Positions 1 through 6,933 of a DNA stretch of 11,982 nt are shown one piece after another. Under the pieces are notes generated by a model. The model was not told the DNA's origin. It saw only the letters and a program-made list of their open reading frames with translations, and made no database searches. A program made the translations under genes and the position numbers. Where the stretch lies: NCBI GenBank assembly GCA_903927775.1, contig CAIYOE010000143.1, positions 1 through 11,982 of the forward strand. Direction: 5' to 3'. The stretch comes from an uncultured Micrococcales bacterium. GTDB taxonomy: Bacteria > Actinomycetota > Actinomycetes > Actinomycetales > Microbacteriaceae. The stretch's first letter is position 1, and the number at the start of each line of letters is the position of its first letter.

Positions 1-567
1 ATGGCTGGGGGAGTAGACCGGCTTTACCCAAGAAGCAACCAGTCACTGTTAGAGCAGGTGGTCGCCCAAGGTTTAGTGGTTTCCGAGGTGCCACCGGGGG
101 TGGTACCGGCCAAGTGGCGATTTCTTATGCGAAATCGTGTGATTGCGGCACTGGGACTAGGCACGGTGGTTGTCCAAGCGGGAAAAACCTCCGGGTCGCT
201 AAACACCGCCAGACATTCGCTTGATCTTTCGCGCCCGGTTGCAGTGGTGCCTGGGCCATGGGATAGCGCGCACTCTGTTGGGTGCCATAGATTCCTTAAC
301 GAGTTCCCCGGCTTGGTCACTCTGCTCAGCCGCCCAGCGGACCTCACAGCTTTTCTGGGGTTAGGCATCGATGAGGACCCGAGTCTGCCAGGACTGGGGA
401 CTCTAGAGATCAGAGCCCTAGACACCTTTAGCAGTGCACCGATGCAGGTTTGGGAAATTCAACAATTGTCTGGACTTACCAATACCGAAGTGCAAATCGC
501 ATTAGGTTCCCTGGAGTTGAGCGGGCAGATAAGCCGAGTTGGTGCGGCATTCCGACGCATAACCTAG
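1..567 (+). CDS. dprA: DNA-processing protein DprA, 3' part (start lies outside the window)
   Basis: C-terminal 188 residues of DprA, the cytoplasmic protein that binds incoming single-stranded DNA during transformation and loads RecA on it. Visible family hallmarks are the GGVDRLYP segment near residue 3, SEVPPG at about 28-33, the FLMRNRVIAAL block at about 41-51, GSLNTARHSLDL at about 65-76 and VPGPWDSAHSVGCHRF at about 83-98, all from the Rossmann-like core. Residues about 140-188 look like the small C-terminal winged-helix domain. The reading frame is open at base 1, and the first ATG falls where homologues have an internal leucine or methionine, so it is not a true start; the upstream half of the core is missing. 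It ends with TAG 9 bases before xerC, so the two are probably co-transcribed. Family assignment is firm; competence in this organism is not shown. Confidence 0.95.
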   Translation: MAGGVDRLYPRSNQSLLEQVVAQGLVVSEVPPGVVPAKWRFLMRNRVIAALGLGTVVVQAGKTSGSLNTARHSLDLSRPVAVVPGPWDSAHSVGCHRFLNEFPGLVTLLSRPADLTAFLGLGIDEDPSLPGLGTLEIRALDTFSSAPMQVWEIQQLSGLTNTEVQIALGSLELSGQISRVGAAFRRIT

Positions 568-576
568 GCTTTTGAC

Positions 577-1485
577 ATGGCCAAGCTGGATGCGCATCTG
601 ATCGACAGATTCATCGCCTACTTGGCTGCCGCCAAAGGGTATTCGAACCAAACCCAACGGGCCTACCGCTCCGATCTGATCGACTTCATTCAGGTGACGG
701 CAGCTAAAACCGACAAAGATTCAACTGAACTCACCCTCGACGACATTCGCGATTGGCTCTACGCGGTTGCCGAGGCTGGTGCGGCCAAATCGACCATCGC
801 GCGCAAATCGGCATCCGTGAGGTCTTTCACCGCGTGGTTGGAGCGTCAGGGACTGCACGAAACCGACCTGGGTCTAAGGCTTCGCACCCCAAAGTCTTCG
901 CGAACCCTACCCACCGTCATAAGTCGAGAGGCGCTCGCCGAAATCTTTGAAACTCTGGCAACCGGAGCCAAAACCGGCGAGCCGCACCGCATCCAGGACC
1001 AACTAATAATCGAGTTGCTTTACGCCACCGGTATGCGAGTCAGCGAGTTGGCCGGCCTTGGCTTAGGTGATATCGATTACTCCCGCAGGCTATTACGAGT
1101 GACCGGAAAAGGAAACAAGCAGCGCATGGTTCCTTACGGGCAACCCGCAGCAGACGCCATGGAAGCCTGGATCAGGTTTGGGCGGCCAAGGTTTCAGACC
1201 GACGATAGCGACGACTCACTGCTGCTTTCGGCCAAAGGCAAGCCTCTAAATGTGCGGGTCATTTACTCGGTGGTTGCAAACCTACTAGCCACTACACCGA
1301 TGGGTGCCGCCGGGCCGCACGCTCTTCGTCATACCGCCGCCACTCACTTGCTAGACGGAGGAGCTGACCTGCGTGCGGTACAGGAGCTATTGGGCCACGC
1401 CAGTTTGGGCACAACACAGATCTACACTCACGTGAGCGTGGAACGTTTGAAGCAGGGATACCAGGGAGCTCACCCCAGGGCCTAA
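577..1485 (+). CDS. xerC: Tyrosine recombinase XerC
   Basis: Site-specific recombinase of 302 residues, the usual XerC/XerD length, which resolves chromosome dimers at dif with its partner near division. The N-terminal SAM-like core-binding domain covers about residues 5-92 and the catalytic domain about 110-295. The full catalytic set is present: Arg154 in ATGMRVSELAGL, Lys178 in TGKGNKQ, His248 and Arg251 in HALRHTAATHLL, His274 in LLGHASLGTT and nucleophile Tyr283 in QIYTH. Its place directly after dprA and before rpsB-tsf favours XerC over XerD, a call from actinobacterial gene order. The ATG start follows the dprA stop by 9 bases; the AGG at 566-568, overlapping that stop, is the only Shine-Dalgarno-like sequence, so translation is probably coupled to dprA. 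Confidence 0.95.
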   Translation: MAKLDAHLIDRFIAYLAAAKGYSNQTQRAYRSDLIDFIQVTAAKTDKDSTELTLDDIRDWLYAVAEAGAAKSTIARKSASVRSFTAWLERQGLHETDLGLRLRTPKSSRTLPTVISREALAEIFETLATGAKTGEPHRIQDQLIIELLYATGMRVSELAGLGLGDIDYSRRLLRVTGKGNKQRMVPYGQPAADAMEAWIRFGRPRFQTDDSDDSLLLSAKGKPLNVRVIYSVVANLLATTPMGAAGPHALRHTAATHLLDGGADLRAVQELLGHASLGTTQIYTHVSVERLKQGYQGAHPRA

Positions 1486-1512
1486 CTCGCCAAGACCCCT
1501 CCTCTACTTAGT

Positions 1513-1531
1513 AACTGCCACGAGGCCAGTT
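1513..1531. terminator. Weak hairpin between convergent xerC and M23 peptidase genes
   Basis: AACTG (1513-1517) pairs with CAGTT (1527-1531), with an inner CC/GG extension across one bulged base. It lies in the only spacer (1486-1551) between two convergent genes, where a bidirectional terminator would be expected. The stem is short and there is no real T-run on either side, so this is a tentative call. Confidence 0.25.
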
Positions 1532-1551
1532 CACTTTGAAGCGACCCTGGC

Positions 1552-2085
1552 TCATTTTGAGACAACGCTTGGCGCCAGACCGCCAATCAGCGCCAACGGA
1601 GACAGGTATTGCCCGTTATGCCGCAGCGAAAAATGCAGGCAAAGCCAAGGGTGGCAGTGCGAGCGGTACAGCAGGTCGGGGCAAATCCAACCTATTGGTT
1701 GGCCCATCAAAACCTTGGAGCCCTCCGGTAAAAACGAGCAGGCTGGTTCGAATGCGGTTTTGAAACCAGCCGAGTGCTGAACTGCCAAAACGGGCTTGTT
1801 GGCCACCGTGCCCTTGAAGGCAATGACCCCGTCGCTGGGGGACACCAACGCTTGTCCGGGAGTCACAGAGTAATCCACACCTCGATGGCCAGCCGAATAA
1901 TCCGAGTTCGGCGCAAGATAACTCCGTACCAGCATCGCCGGTGCCTGGATGGGGAGAACCCAGGAACTCTTGGCCTGAGCAACTGTGGGGTGTTGGCTAA
2001 TCCACACAATGGAAAAGAGGAGGACTAGAAATGGTAGAAACCTTGGAGTTCGAAGTAATGGCGTCATAGTGCAAGGGTCGGACAT
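1552..2085 (-). CDS. Secreted M23-family (LytM-like) peptidase with atypical active-site motif
   Basis: Exported protein of 177 residues. A signal peptide covers residues 1-38: polar and basic N-terminus, hydrophobic stretch FLPFLVLLFSIVWI, then an AQA cleavage site. The rest resembles the M23 peptidase fold: HRGVD gives the first zinc ligands (His67, Asp71), and TPGQALVSPSDGVIAFKG and MGQPIG are typical of the family. The second ligand motif, normally HxH, reads Cys149-Leu150-His151, with His143 and His145 slightly upstream. I recall relatives beside actinobacterial rpsB with a similar CLH, so this may be a subfamily trait rather than decay. Expected role: cutting or binding peptidoglycan cross-bridges. 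The ATG at 2085 was chosen because AAAAGG lies 7 bases upstream; in-frame ATGs at 2142 and 2067 are the alternatives. It converges on xerC and diverges from rpsB. Confidence 0.85.
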   Translation of the reverse strand: MSDPCTMTPLLRTPRFLPFLVLLFSIVWISQHPTVAQAKSSWVLPIQAPAMLVRSYLAPNSDYSAGHRGVDYSVTPGQALVSPSDGVIAFKGTVANKPVLAVQHSAGFKTAFEPACSFLPEGSKVLMGQPIGWICPDLLYRSHCHPWLCLHFSLRHNGQYLSPLALIGGLAPSVVSK

Positions 2086-2182
2086 CCATGCGCCTTTTCC
2101 CCAAGCACTAACCGAAACAGTGGAAAACTGGTAGGCTTTCAACAGCGGTGTGGCCGCAGAAAACCAACTTTAACTGGCCTTC

Positions 2183-2188
2183 TATAGT
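2183..2188 (+). promoter_or_regulatory. Candidate -10 box (TATAGT) of the rpsB-tsf promoter
   Basis: TATAGT matches the sigma-70-type -10 consensus at five of six positions and lies in the spacer divergent from the M23 gene. There is no good -35 box 16-18 bases upstream. If used, it would give an rpsB leader of about 140 bases. Confidence 0.35.
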
Positions 2189-2212
2189 CATGCCGACTTC
2201 GCGCGTTGAGAA

Positions 2213-2320
2213 ACGTGGGTTTGCTCAGTCCAAATGAATGTTTGGTAAAACCCGTGCAACGCCAGGTGTGCCGGGCAAATCCGCCCGATACAGTCAACTG
2301 AGTGGCGCACGTTTGCGCCA
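2213..2320 (+). promoter_or_regulatory. Structured rpsB 5' leader with three successive hairpins
   Basis: Three inverted repeats lie in the untranslated stretch before rpsB. The first is a two-part stem: GGGTTT (2217-2222) with AAACCC (2248-2253), enclosing CCAAA (2230-2234) with TTTGG (2241-2245). The second is CGGGC (2272-2276) with GCCCG (2283-2287). The third is TGGCGCA (2303-2309) with TGCGCCA (2314-2320) around a four-base loop, ending two bases before the AAGGAG Shine-Dalgarno at 2323-2328. The pairing is read from the sequence. In E. coli, S2 represses rpsB-tsf through its leader; a similar role here is inference. Confidence 0.5.
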
Positions 2321-2336
2321 AGAAGGAGTTCGACTC

Positions 2337-3218
2337 ATGGCAGTCGTAACTATCCGCCAGCTGCTAGACAGTGGCGTTCACTTTGGTCACCAGACCCGTC
2401 GTTGGAACCCAAAGATGCGTCGTTTCATCTTGACCGACCGCTCGGGCATCTACATCATCGACCTACAGAAGTCGCTTACCTATATTGACCAGGCATACGA
2501 GTTCGTCAAGGACACCGTTGCACAGGGCGGAAGCGTTCTTTTCGTTGGAACCAAGAAGCAGGCTCAGGGAGCAATCGCCGAGCAGGCTCTTCGCGTTGGA
2601 CAGCCGTACATCAACCAGCGCTGGTTGGGTGGACTTTTGACAAACTTCAACACCGTTCAGAAGCGTCTTGCACGTCTGAAGGAACTTGAGGTAATGGACT
2701 TCGCTGACGCCAGCAAGTCGGGCCTTACCAAGAAGGAACTGTTGATCCTTCGCCGCGAGAAGGACAAGCTAGAGAAGACTCTTGGTGGTATCCGCAACAT
2801 CTCGAAGACCCCATCGGTCATCTGGGTAGTTGACACCAACAAGGAGCACCTAGCAATTACCGAGGCCAAGAAGCTGGGCATCCCTGTTATCGGTATCCTC
2901 GACACCAACTGTGACCCAGATGAGGTCACCATTGGTATTCCTGGAAACGACGACGCAATCCGCTCTGTTGGTCTACTGACCCGCGTCATCGCAGATGCAG
3001 TTGCAGAGGGTCTAATCGCCCGCCACGCAAAACCAGAAGCGGCTGCCGAGCCACTAGCCGAGTGGGAGCGCGAGCTTCTTGAGCAGTCGCAGGCAGCAAC
3101 CCCGGCAGCAGTTGAGGCTCCAGTAGTCGATGCCGCAGCAGAGACCCCAGCAGCAGAAGCCGCTACCCCAACTGCAGAAGCTGTTGCAGAGGTAGTTGAA
3201 GAGAAGGAAGCTAAGTAA
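2337..3218 (+). CDS. rpsB: 30S ribosomal protein S2
   Basis: Small-subunit protein S2, 293 residues, which sits at the back of the 30S head-body junction and helps bind S1-type proteins and mRNA. The N-terminus has the S2 signature [19 protein letters not shown], followed by the [10 protein letters not shown] block and the [13 protein letters not shown] and [14 protein letters not shown] segments. The ATG at 2337 was chosen over an in-frame ATG at 2238 because AAGGAG lies 8 bases before it and S2 homologues begin [15 protein letters not shown]. The last 41 residues (about 253-293) form a low-complexity Ala/Glu/Pro/Val tail rich in acidic residues, beyond the conserved fold and presumably disordered; such tails are common in actinobacterial S2. 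It is followed after two bases by tsf, with which it forms the classical rpsB-tsf operon. Confidence 0.98.
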   Translation: MAVVTIRQLLDSGVHFGHQTRRWNPKMRRFILTDRSGIYIIDLQKSLTYIDQAYEFVKDTVAQGGSVLFVGTKKQAQGAIAEQALRVGQPYINQRWLGGLLTNFNTVQKRLARLKELEVMDFADASKSGLTKKELLILRREKDKLEKTLGGIRNISKTPSVIWVVDTNKEHLAITEAKKLGIPVIGILDTNCDPDEVTIGIPGNDDAIRSVGLLTRVIADAVAEGLIARHAKPEAAAEPLAEWERELLEQSQAATPAAVEAPVVDAAAETPAAEAATPTAEAVAEVVEEKEAK

Positions 3219-3220
3219 AA

Positions 3221-4048
3221 ATGGCAAACTACACCGCCGCAGATGTAAAGGCGCTTCGCGACAAGTCGGGCGCCGGCATGATGGATTGCAAGAACGCGCT
3301 AGACGAAGCCGATGGCAACGTTGAAAAGGCTATCGAAGTTCTTCGCCTCAAGGGCCTAAAGGGTGTTACCAAGCGTGAAGGGCGTTCAACCAGCAATGGT
3401 CTAATCGTCGCTCGCGTGAACGGTGGCACCGGCTACCTAGTCGAGCTCGCTTGCGAGACCGACTTCGTTGCTAAGGCAGACAAGTTCGTAGCTCTAGCCG
3501 ACAGCATTGCAGACGCAATCGTCGCTGCAGGTGCAGAGACCCTAGACGCTGCTCTTGCAGCTCCTCTGAACGGCTCGACCGTTTCTGCAGTCATCAACGA
3601 CGAAGCAGCAATCATCGGCGAGAAGGTTGAACTTCGCCGTGTTGCAGTCGTCAAGGATGCAGCAGTTGATGCTTACCTACACCGCACCAGCAAGGACCTA
3701 CCTCCACAGGTTGGCGTTCTTGTTGCTTACTCGGGTGCAGATGCAGATACCGCTCACGACGTAGCAGTTCACATCGCTGCCTTCAGCCCATCGGTGCTAA
3801 AGCGCGAAGACGTACCTGCTGAAACCGTAGAGACCGAGCGTCGCATCGTTGCAGAGACCGCACGCAACGAAGGCAAGCCTGAGGCTGCCCTAGAGAAGAT
3901 CGTTGAAGGCCGTGTAAACGGATTCTTCAAGGAGAACGTGCTTCTAGAGCAGGACTTTGCCAAGGACAACAAGCTTTCGGTTCAGAAGGTTCTGGACAAC
4001 GCTGGCCTAACCGTTTCGGCATTCGTTCGTTTCCGCGTTGGAGCCTAG
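3221..4048 (+). CDS. tsf: Translation elongation factor Ts
   Basis: EF-Ts of 275 residues, the nucleotide exchange factor that releases GDP from EF-Tu in the cytoplasm. The N-terminal UBA-like domain (about residues 4-40) reads [20 protein letters not shown], and the second family signature [15 protein letters not shown] lies at about 74-88, including the TDFV motif that reaches the EF-Tu nucleotide site. The length and the C-terminal FVRFRVG ending are normal for actinobacterial EF-Ts. The start follows the rpsB stop by two bases; AAGGA at 3204-3208 inside the rpsB 3' end serves as ribosome-binding site at a rather long 12-base spacing. CTA is the most frequent leucine codon here (about half of all leucines), unusual for an actinobacterial highly expressed gene. 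Confidence 0.98.
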   Translation: MANYTAADVKALRDKSGAGMMDCKNALDEADGNVEKAIEVLRLKGLKGVTKREGRSTSNGLIVARVNGGTGYLVELACETDFVAKADKFVALADSIADAIVAAGAETLDAALAAPLNGSTVSAVINDEAAIIGEKVELRRVAVVKDAAVDAYLHRTSKDLPPQVGVLVAYSGADADTAHDVAVHIAAFSPSVLKREDVPAETVETERRIVAETARNEGKPEAALEKIVEGRVNGFFKENVLLEQDFAKDNKLSVQKVLDNAGLTVSAFVRFRVGA

Positions 4049-4073
4049 TTCTAAGCTCTGGGCCTAAAAACCT

Positions 4074-4107
4074 AGAAAGCCCCGGCCCGATTGGGCCGGG
4101 GCTTTCT
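4074..4107 (+). terminator. Intrinsic terminator of rpsB-tsf
   Basis: A perfect 15-bp stem, 4074-4088 with 4093-4107, closes a GATT loop; the core is GCCCCGGCCC and the outer pairs are AGAAA with TTTCT. It begins 26 bases after the tsf stop. Because the A/T tracts are inside the stem, it could work in both directions, and the free T-run beyond it is short. It separates rpsB-tsf from pyrH. Confidence 0.9.
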
Positions 4108-4118
4108 GCTTGCACGCC

Positions 4119-4124
4119 TAGGAT
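4119..4124 (+). promoter_or_regulatory. Candidate -10 box (TAGGAT) for pyrH-frr-cdsA
   Basis: TAGGAT lies just after the tsf terminator and 38 bases before the pyrH start, fitting the TANNNT pattern of actinobacterial principal sigma factors. No convincing -35 box is present, so the assignment rests mainly on position: pyrH needs its own promoter if the terminator is efficient. Confidence 0.3.
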
Positions 4125-4161
4125 AGGTGTTGGGAAATCGCACCGTTAGAGGAGTAAACGC

Positions 4162-4866
4162 ATGGGTGAGAAGCGCAGGGTTCTGCTAAAGCTTTCGGGC
4201 GAGGCATTCGGCGGCGGAACCCTTGGTGTTAACCCCGACATTGTTGCTCAAGTGGCTGCGGCTATCGCAGAGGGCACAAAATACGCCGAAGTGGCCATTG
4301 TCGTTGGTGGCGGCAACTTCTTTAGGGGAGCAGAACTCAGCCAGCGCGGCATGGAGCGCAGCAGAGCGGATTACATGGGCATGTTGGGCACCGTTATGAA
4401 CGCCCTAGCCCTACAAGACTTTCTGGAGCAGGCGGGGGTCGACGTTCGCGTTCAATCCGCGATCAGCATGAGTCAGGTGGCAGAGCCTTATCTTCCGCTT
4501 CGAGCAATCCGGCACATGGAGAAGGGTCGCGTAGTGGTTTTTGGCGCCGGTGCCGGTCTCCCATACTTCTCCACCGACACTGTAGCTGCCCAGCGTGCCC
4601 TCGAGATACACGCCGATGAGGTCTTGGTTGCCAAAAATGGCGTAGACGGTGTTTACACCGCCGATCCAAAGAAGGACGCCACCGCAACCAAACTGGACAC
4701 GATCACCTATCAGGACGCTCTCGTGAACGGGCTCAAAGTGGTAGACGCCACCGCGTTTAGCCTCTGCATGGACAACAAGATGCCGATGCGCGTGTTTGGA
4801 ATGGAAGGCGACAACATTACCGAAGCAATCAAGGGAGCCAAGATTGGCACCCTGGTGACCGCATAG
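4162..4866 (+). CDS. pyrH: Uridylate kinase (UMP kinase)
   Basis: Bacterial UMP kinase of 234 residues, phosphorylating UMP to UDP with ATP in the cytoplasm and committing carbon to all pyrimidine nucleotides; the family is hexameric, GTP-activated and UTP-inhibited. It belongs to the amino-acid-kinase fold. Visible motifs are KLSGEAF (residues 10-16) at the phosphate-binding start, GGGNFFRG (about 49-56), [17 protein letters not shown] (about 70-86), [13 protein letters not shown] and the [14 protein letters not shown] nucleotide-binding segment, then [13 protein letters not shown] near the C-terminus. The ATG has a clear AGAGGAG ribosome-binding site 7 bases upstream. It is followed by frr after 82 bases without an obvious terminator, so pyrH-frr-cdsA is probably one transcript. 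Confidence 0.97.
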   Translation: MGEKRRVLLKLSGEAFGGGTLGVNPDIVAQVAAAIAEGTKYAEVAIVVGGGNFFRGAELSQRGMERSRADYMGMLGTVMNALALQDFLEQAGVDVRVQSAISMSQVAEPYLPLRAIRHMEKGRVVVFGAGAGLPYFSTDTVAAQRALEIHADEVLVAKNGVDGVYTADPKKDATATKLDTITYQDALVNGLKVVDATAFSLCMDNKMPMRVFGMEGDNITEAIKGAKIGTLVTA

Positions 4867-4892
4867 CGTCTCAAACCAAAAAGCCAAGCGCC

Positions 4893-4931
4893 AAACCAGA
4901 GACTTAGCAGCGAATCAAAACCAAAGACTTA
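4893..4931 (+). repeat. Short direct repeat in the pyrH-frr spacer
   Basis: AAACCAGAGACTTA (4893-4906) recurs as AAACCAAAGACTTA (4918-4931), 13 of 14 bases alike, 25 bases apart start to start; a further AAACCA begins at 4873. The spacer is rich in A and C and poor in G, so the mRNA ahead of frr is likely unstructured. Function unknown; chance in a low-complexity stretch is possible. Confidence 0.45.
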
Positions 4932-4948
4932 CCAAAACAGGAGAAACC

Positions 4949-5509
4949 ATGATCAGCGAGATTATTAGCACCGCCACAGAAAAGATGGGCAAGGCTGTAG
5001 AGGCCACCAAAGACGACTTCGCTACCGTTCGCACCGGTCGCGCCAACCCACAGATGTTCCAGAAGATCATGGTGGACTATTACGGCACGCCAACTCCGCT
5101 TTCTCAGCTCGCAGCCCTTCAGAACCCGGAGGCTCGCACCATTGTGGTGACCCCATATGACAAGAGCGCACTCGGTGCGATCGAAAAAGCAATCCGCGAT
5201 GTACCGAACCTTGGCGCCAACCCAACAAACGACGGCAGCCTAGTTCGCGTTACCCTGCCAGACTTGACCGAAGAGCGTCGCAAAGAGTACGTCAAACTTG
5301 TTCGCACCAAGGCCGAGGACCACCGCGTGGCCGTTCGCAACATTCGTCGCAAGGCTAAGGACGAACTAGACGCGCTCAAGAAGGACGGCCTGGCCGGTGA
5401 GGACGACCTAACTCGTGCCGAAAAAGAACTCGACGGCATAACCAAGAACCACGTAGACTCGATCGACGACGCCTTGAAGACCAAAGAAGCCGAACTGCTT
5501 CAGGTATAG
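4949..5509 (+). CDS. frr: Ribosome recycling factor
   Basis: Ribosome recycling factor, 186 residues against the usual 185, which with EF-G splits the post-termination 70S ribosome. The tRNA-shaped protein has a long three-helix bundle and a small alpha/beta domain; the sequence shows the conserved [11 protein letters not shown] (about residues 27-37), [12 protein letters not shown] (about 44-55), the [11 protein letters not shown] loop (about 86-96) and the helix containing [13 protein letters not shown] followed by [14 protein letters not shown]. The start has AGGAG five bases upstream. The TAG stop is separated from the cdsA ATG by only three bases, so cdsA translation is probably coupled. 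The pyrH-frr pairing is nearly universal in bacteria. Confidence 0.98.
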   Translation: MISEIISTATEKMGKAVEATKDDFATVRTGRANPQMFQKIMVDYYGTPTPLSQLAALQNPEARTIVVTPYDKSALGAIEKAIRDVPNLGANPTNDGSLVRVTLPDLTEERRKEYVKLVRTKAEDHRVAVRNIRRKAKDELDALKKDGLAGEDDLTRAEKELDGITKNHVDSIDDALKTKEAELLQV

Positions 5510-5512
5510 CTA

Positions 5513-6364
5513 ATGACCGACCAAGCCGCTTCACCTAAACCAGCAGGGCGCTCGCTCAAGGCGTCTGTTTTGGTCGGCTTAGTGCTCGGCGGGGTTTTCC
5601 TGGCCAGCATCTTGATTTACGACCCTATTTTTATGGTGTTGGCTGCGGTAGCGGCAGGTGCGGGCGCTTGGGAACTGTCCACGGCTCTCCGGACACAGGG
5701 ATGGCATGTGCCTCGCATCCCTGCGGTAATTGGTTCCGTTTTGATTATGCCTGTGACGTTTTTCTTCGGTCCTCAGGCGCAATGGCTTTGTGCCTTGGCT
5801 ACGGTTGCGAGTTTGATTCTGTGGCGAATCTGCCAGGTGCTTTTTGACCCACATGCTCGTAGCCGTCACTGGACTCAAACCCTTCAGGATTTTGCCGCTG
5901 CCGCTTTCCTTGTCATTTATCTCCCTCTCATGACCAGTTTCTCGGTTCTAATCCTGCGCGGTCACAACGGGGGACTGTGGGTTGTCACCTACGTGGCAAC
6001 AGTTGCCATGGTAGACACCTTTGGATACCTGGTTGGTCGCCGGCTTGGCAAACACAAAATTGCGCCGGGAGTGAGCCCAAAGAAGAGCCTCGAGGGTCTT
6101 ATAGGTTCAATTTTTGGAGGCACTGCTGCGGCGATGCTTGGCTGTTTAGCCCTAGGTAAGCCGCTGTGGTTTGCCGCGGTTTTTGCAGGTGCAATGATTC
6201 TGGCGGCGGTGTTCGGAGACCTGGCCGAGTCTCTAATCAAGCGTGACCTAGGAGTCAAGGACATGAGTTCTTGGCTACCAGGCCATGGTGGTGTCATGGA
6301 CCGAATGGATTCAATACTTCCGGCAACTCTGCTTGCATATTTGCTGATTTCGCTGCCGATTTAG
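5513..6364 (+). CDS. cdsA: Phosphatidate cytidylyltransferase (CDP-diacylglycerol synthase)
   Basis: Integral membrane enzyme of 283 residues that makes CDP-diacylglycerol from phosphatidic acid and CTP, the precursor of phosphatidylglycerol, cardiolipin and phosphatidylinositol. The CdsA signature is complete at residues 240-266, SLIKRD then KD, then PGHGGVMDRMD, containing the acidic residues thought to bind the metal pair; VDTFGYLVGRRLGKHK (about 167-182) and SPKKSLEG (about 188-195) are also typical. Several membrane segments are visible: about 16-36, 38-57, 70-86, 92-108, 128-148, 155-172, 197-214, 217-236 and 266-283. The first 13 residues are cytosolic and polar. The start lies 3 bases after frr with only a weak CAGG upstream. 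A small DivIVA-like gene begins 17 bases downstream. Confidence 0.95.
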   Translation: MTDQAASPKPAGRSLKASVLVGLVLGGVFLASILIYDPIFMVLAAVAAGAGAWELSTALRTQGWHVPRIPAVIGSVLIMPVTFFFGPQAQWLCALATVASLILWRICQVLFDPHARSRHWTQTLQDFAAAAFLVIYLPLMTSFSVLILRGHNGGLWVVTYVATVAMVDTFGYLVGRRLGKHKIAPGVSPKKSLEGLIGSIFGGTAAAMLGCLALGKPLWFAAVFAGAMILAAVFGDLAESLIKRDLGVKDMSSWLPGHGGVMDRMDSILPATLLAYLLISLPI

Positions 6365-6381
6365 TTAGCATTAGGACTTCG

Positions 6382-6933
6382 ATGAGCAACAATTTTCCAA
6401 CCGTAAGTGCAAAAGAGATGGGTTACGATCCCGGACAGGTAGATGCGGTAATCAATCAGGCGAGGGTTCAATTTGCCGAACCGTCTAGCAACATCATCGA
6501 TGCCAAAAAGCTGCGCACCGTGCAGTTCGCGTTAGTTGCAGGGGGATACCAGGTTGAGGCGGTAGACGCCGGCCTGGATCGTTTGGACGATGCGTTCGCA
6601 CAGCGTGAGCGAGACCGATTGGCAACCAACTTTGGCGCGACTGAGGCTTTCGATGAGATAGACAAGATTCGCAAACTTATCAAGGGTCGGGTTCGTCGGC
6701 CAAATGGAAAGAAGTTGGCAAGAACCGGTTTCTTTACCAAGGGTTATTCTGTCAAGCAGGTAGATGCGTTTCTGAACACGGTGGGGCTTCGACTGTCTGG
6801 AAAGACCGAACTCACCATCGCTGATTTGCGCAACGTAACGTTCAAGCCCAAGTGGGGTGGCTATGTTGAGAACCAAGTTGATGCCCTTATCGACAAAACG
6901 GTGGAGTACCTTCAGCTTTCTTCTGGCAGGTAG
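6382..6933 (+). CDS. Small DivIVA-domain-like protein with duplicated repeat
   Basis: Hypothetical protein of 183 residues built from repeated DivIVA-type motifs. GY, four residues, then VD occurs four times, at residues 14-21 (GYDPGQVD), 55-62 (GYQVEAVD), 121-128 (GYSVKQVD) and 160-167 (GYVENQVD), the second and fourth preceded by an extra Gly. They form two units of about 60 residues joined by a charged linker (about 75-115), so the gene probably arose by internal duplication. In DivIVA and Wag31 the single N-terminal GY-x4-VD-type element lies in the membrane-binding region; here the long coiled coil of true DivIVA is absent. No signal peptide or membrane segment. The ATG at 6382 was preferred over an in-frame upstream ATG at 6271 inside cdsA because AGGA lies five bases before it. 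Its 3' end overlaps the nuclease gene. A role in envelope growth is inference. Confidence 0.85.
   Translation: MSNNFPTVSAKEMGYDPGQVDAVINQARVQFAEPSSNIIDAKKLRTVQFALVAGGYQVEAVDAGLDRLDDAFAQRERDRLATNFGATEAFDEIDKIRKLIKGRVRRPNGKKLARTGFFTKGYSVKQVDAFLNTVGLRLSGKTELTIADLRNVTFKPKWGGYVENQVDALIDKTVEYLQLSSGR

Noticed and set aside
577..1485. xerC as a phage or integron integrase marking a mobile element
   Set aside because: Length, motif set and position beside dprA and rpsB are those of the housekeeping XerC; no attachment repeats or phage genes are present.
1741..1755. GGTTCGAAT-like sequence resembling a tRNA T-arm
   Set aside because: No acceptor stem, anticodon arm or D-arm surrounds it, and it lies within the well-supported M23 coding sequence.
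2105..2137. TTGAAA with a 17-base spacer to TGTTTC on the minus strand as the M23 gene promoter
   Set aside because: The proposed -10 matches the consensus poorly, so I did not annotate it.
2238..2336. 33-residue N-terminal extension of S2 from an upstream in-frame ATG
   Set aside because: S2 homologues start at the [10 protein letters not shown] methionine, which has a strong ribosome-binding site; the extension has no recognisable character and covers leader hairpins.
4411..4887. 158-residue minus-strand open frame across pyrH
   Set aside because: Antisense shadow of a firmly identified enzyme; no domain resemblance and no ribosome-binding site supporting it.
6271..6381. Upstream start of the small DivIVA-like protein inside cdsA
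   Set aside because: It would overlap the conserved CdsA C-terminus by about 94 bases, and AGGA precedes the ATG at 6382 directly.
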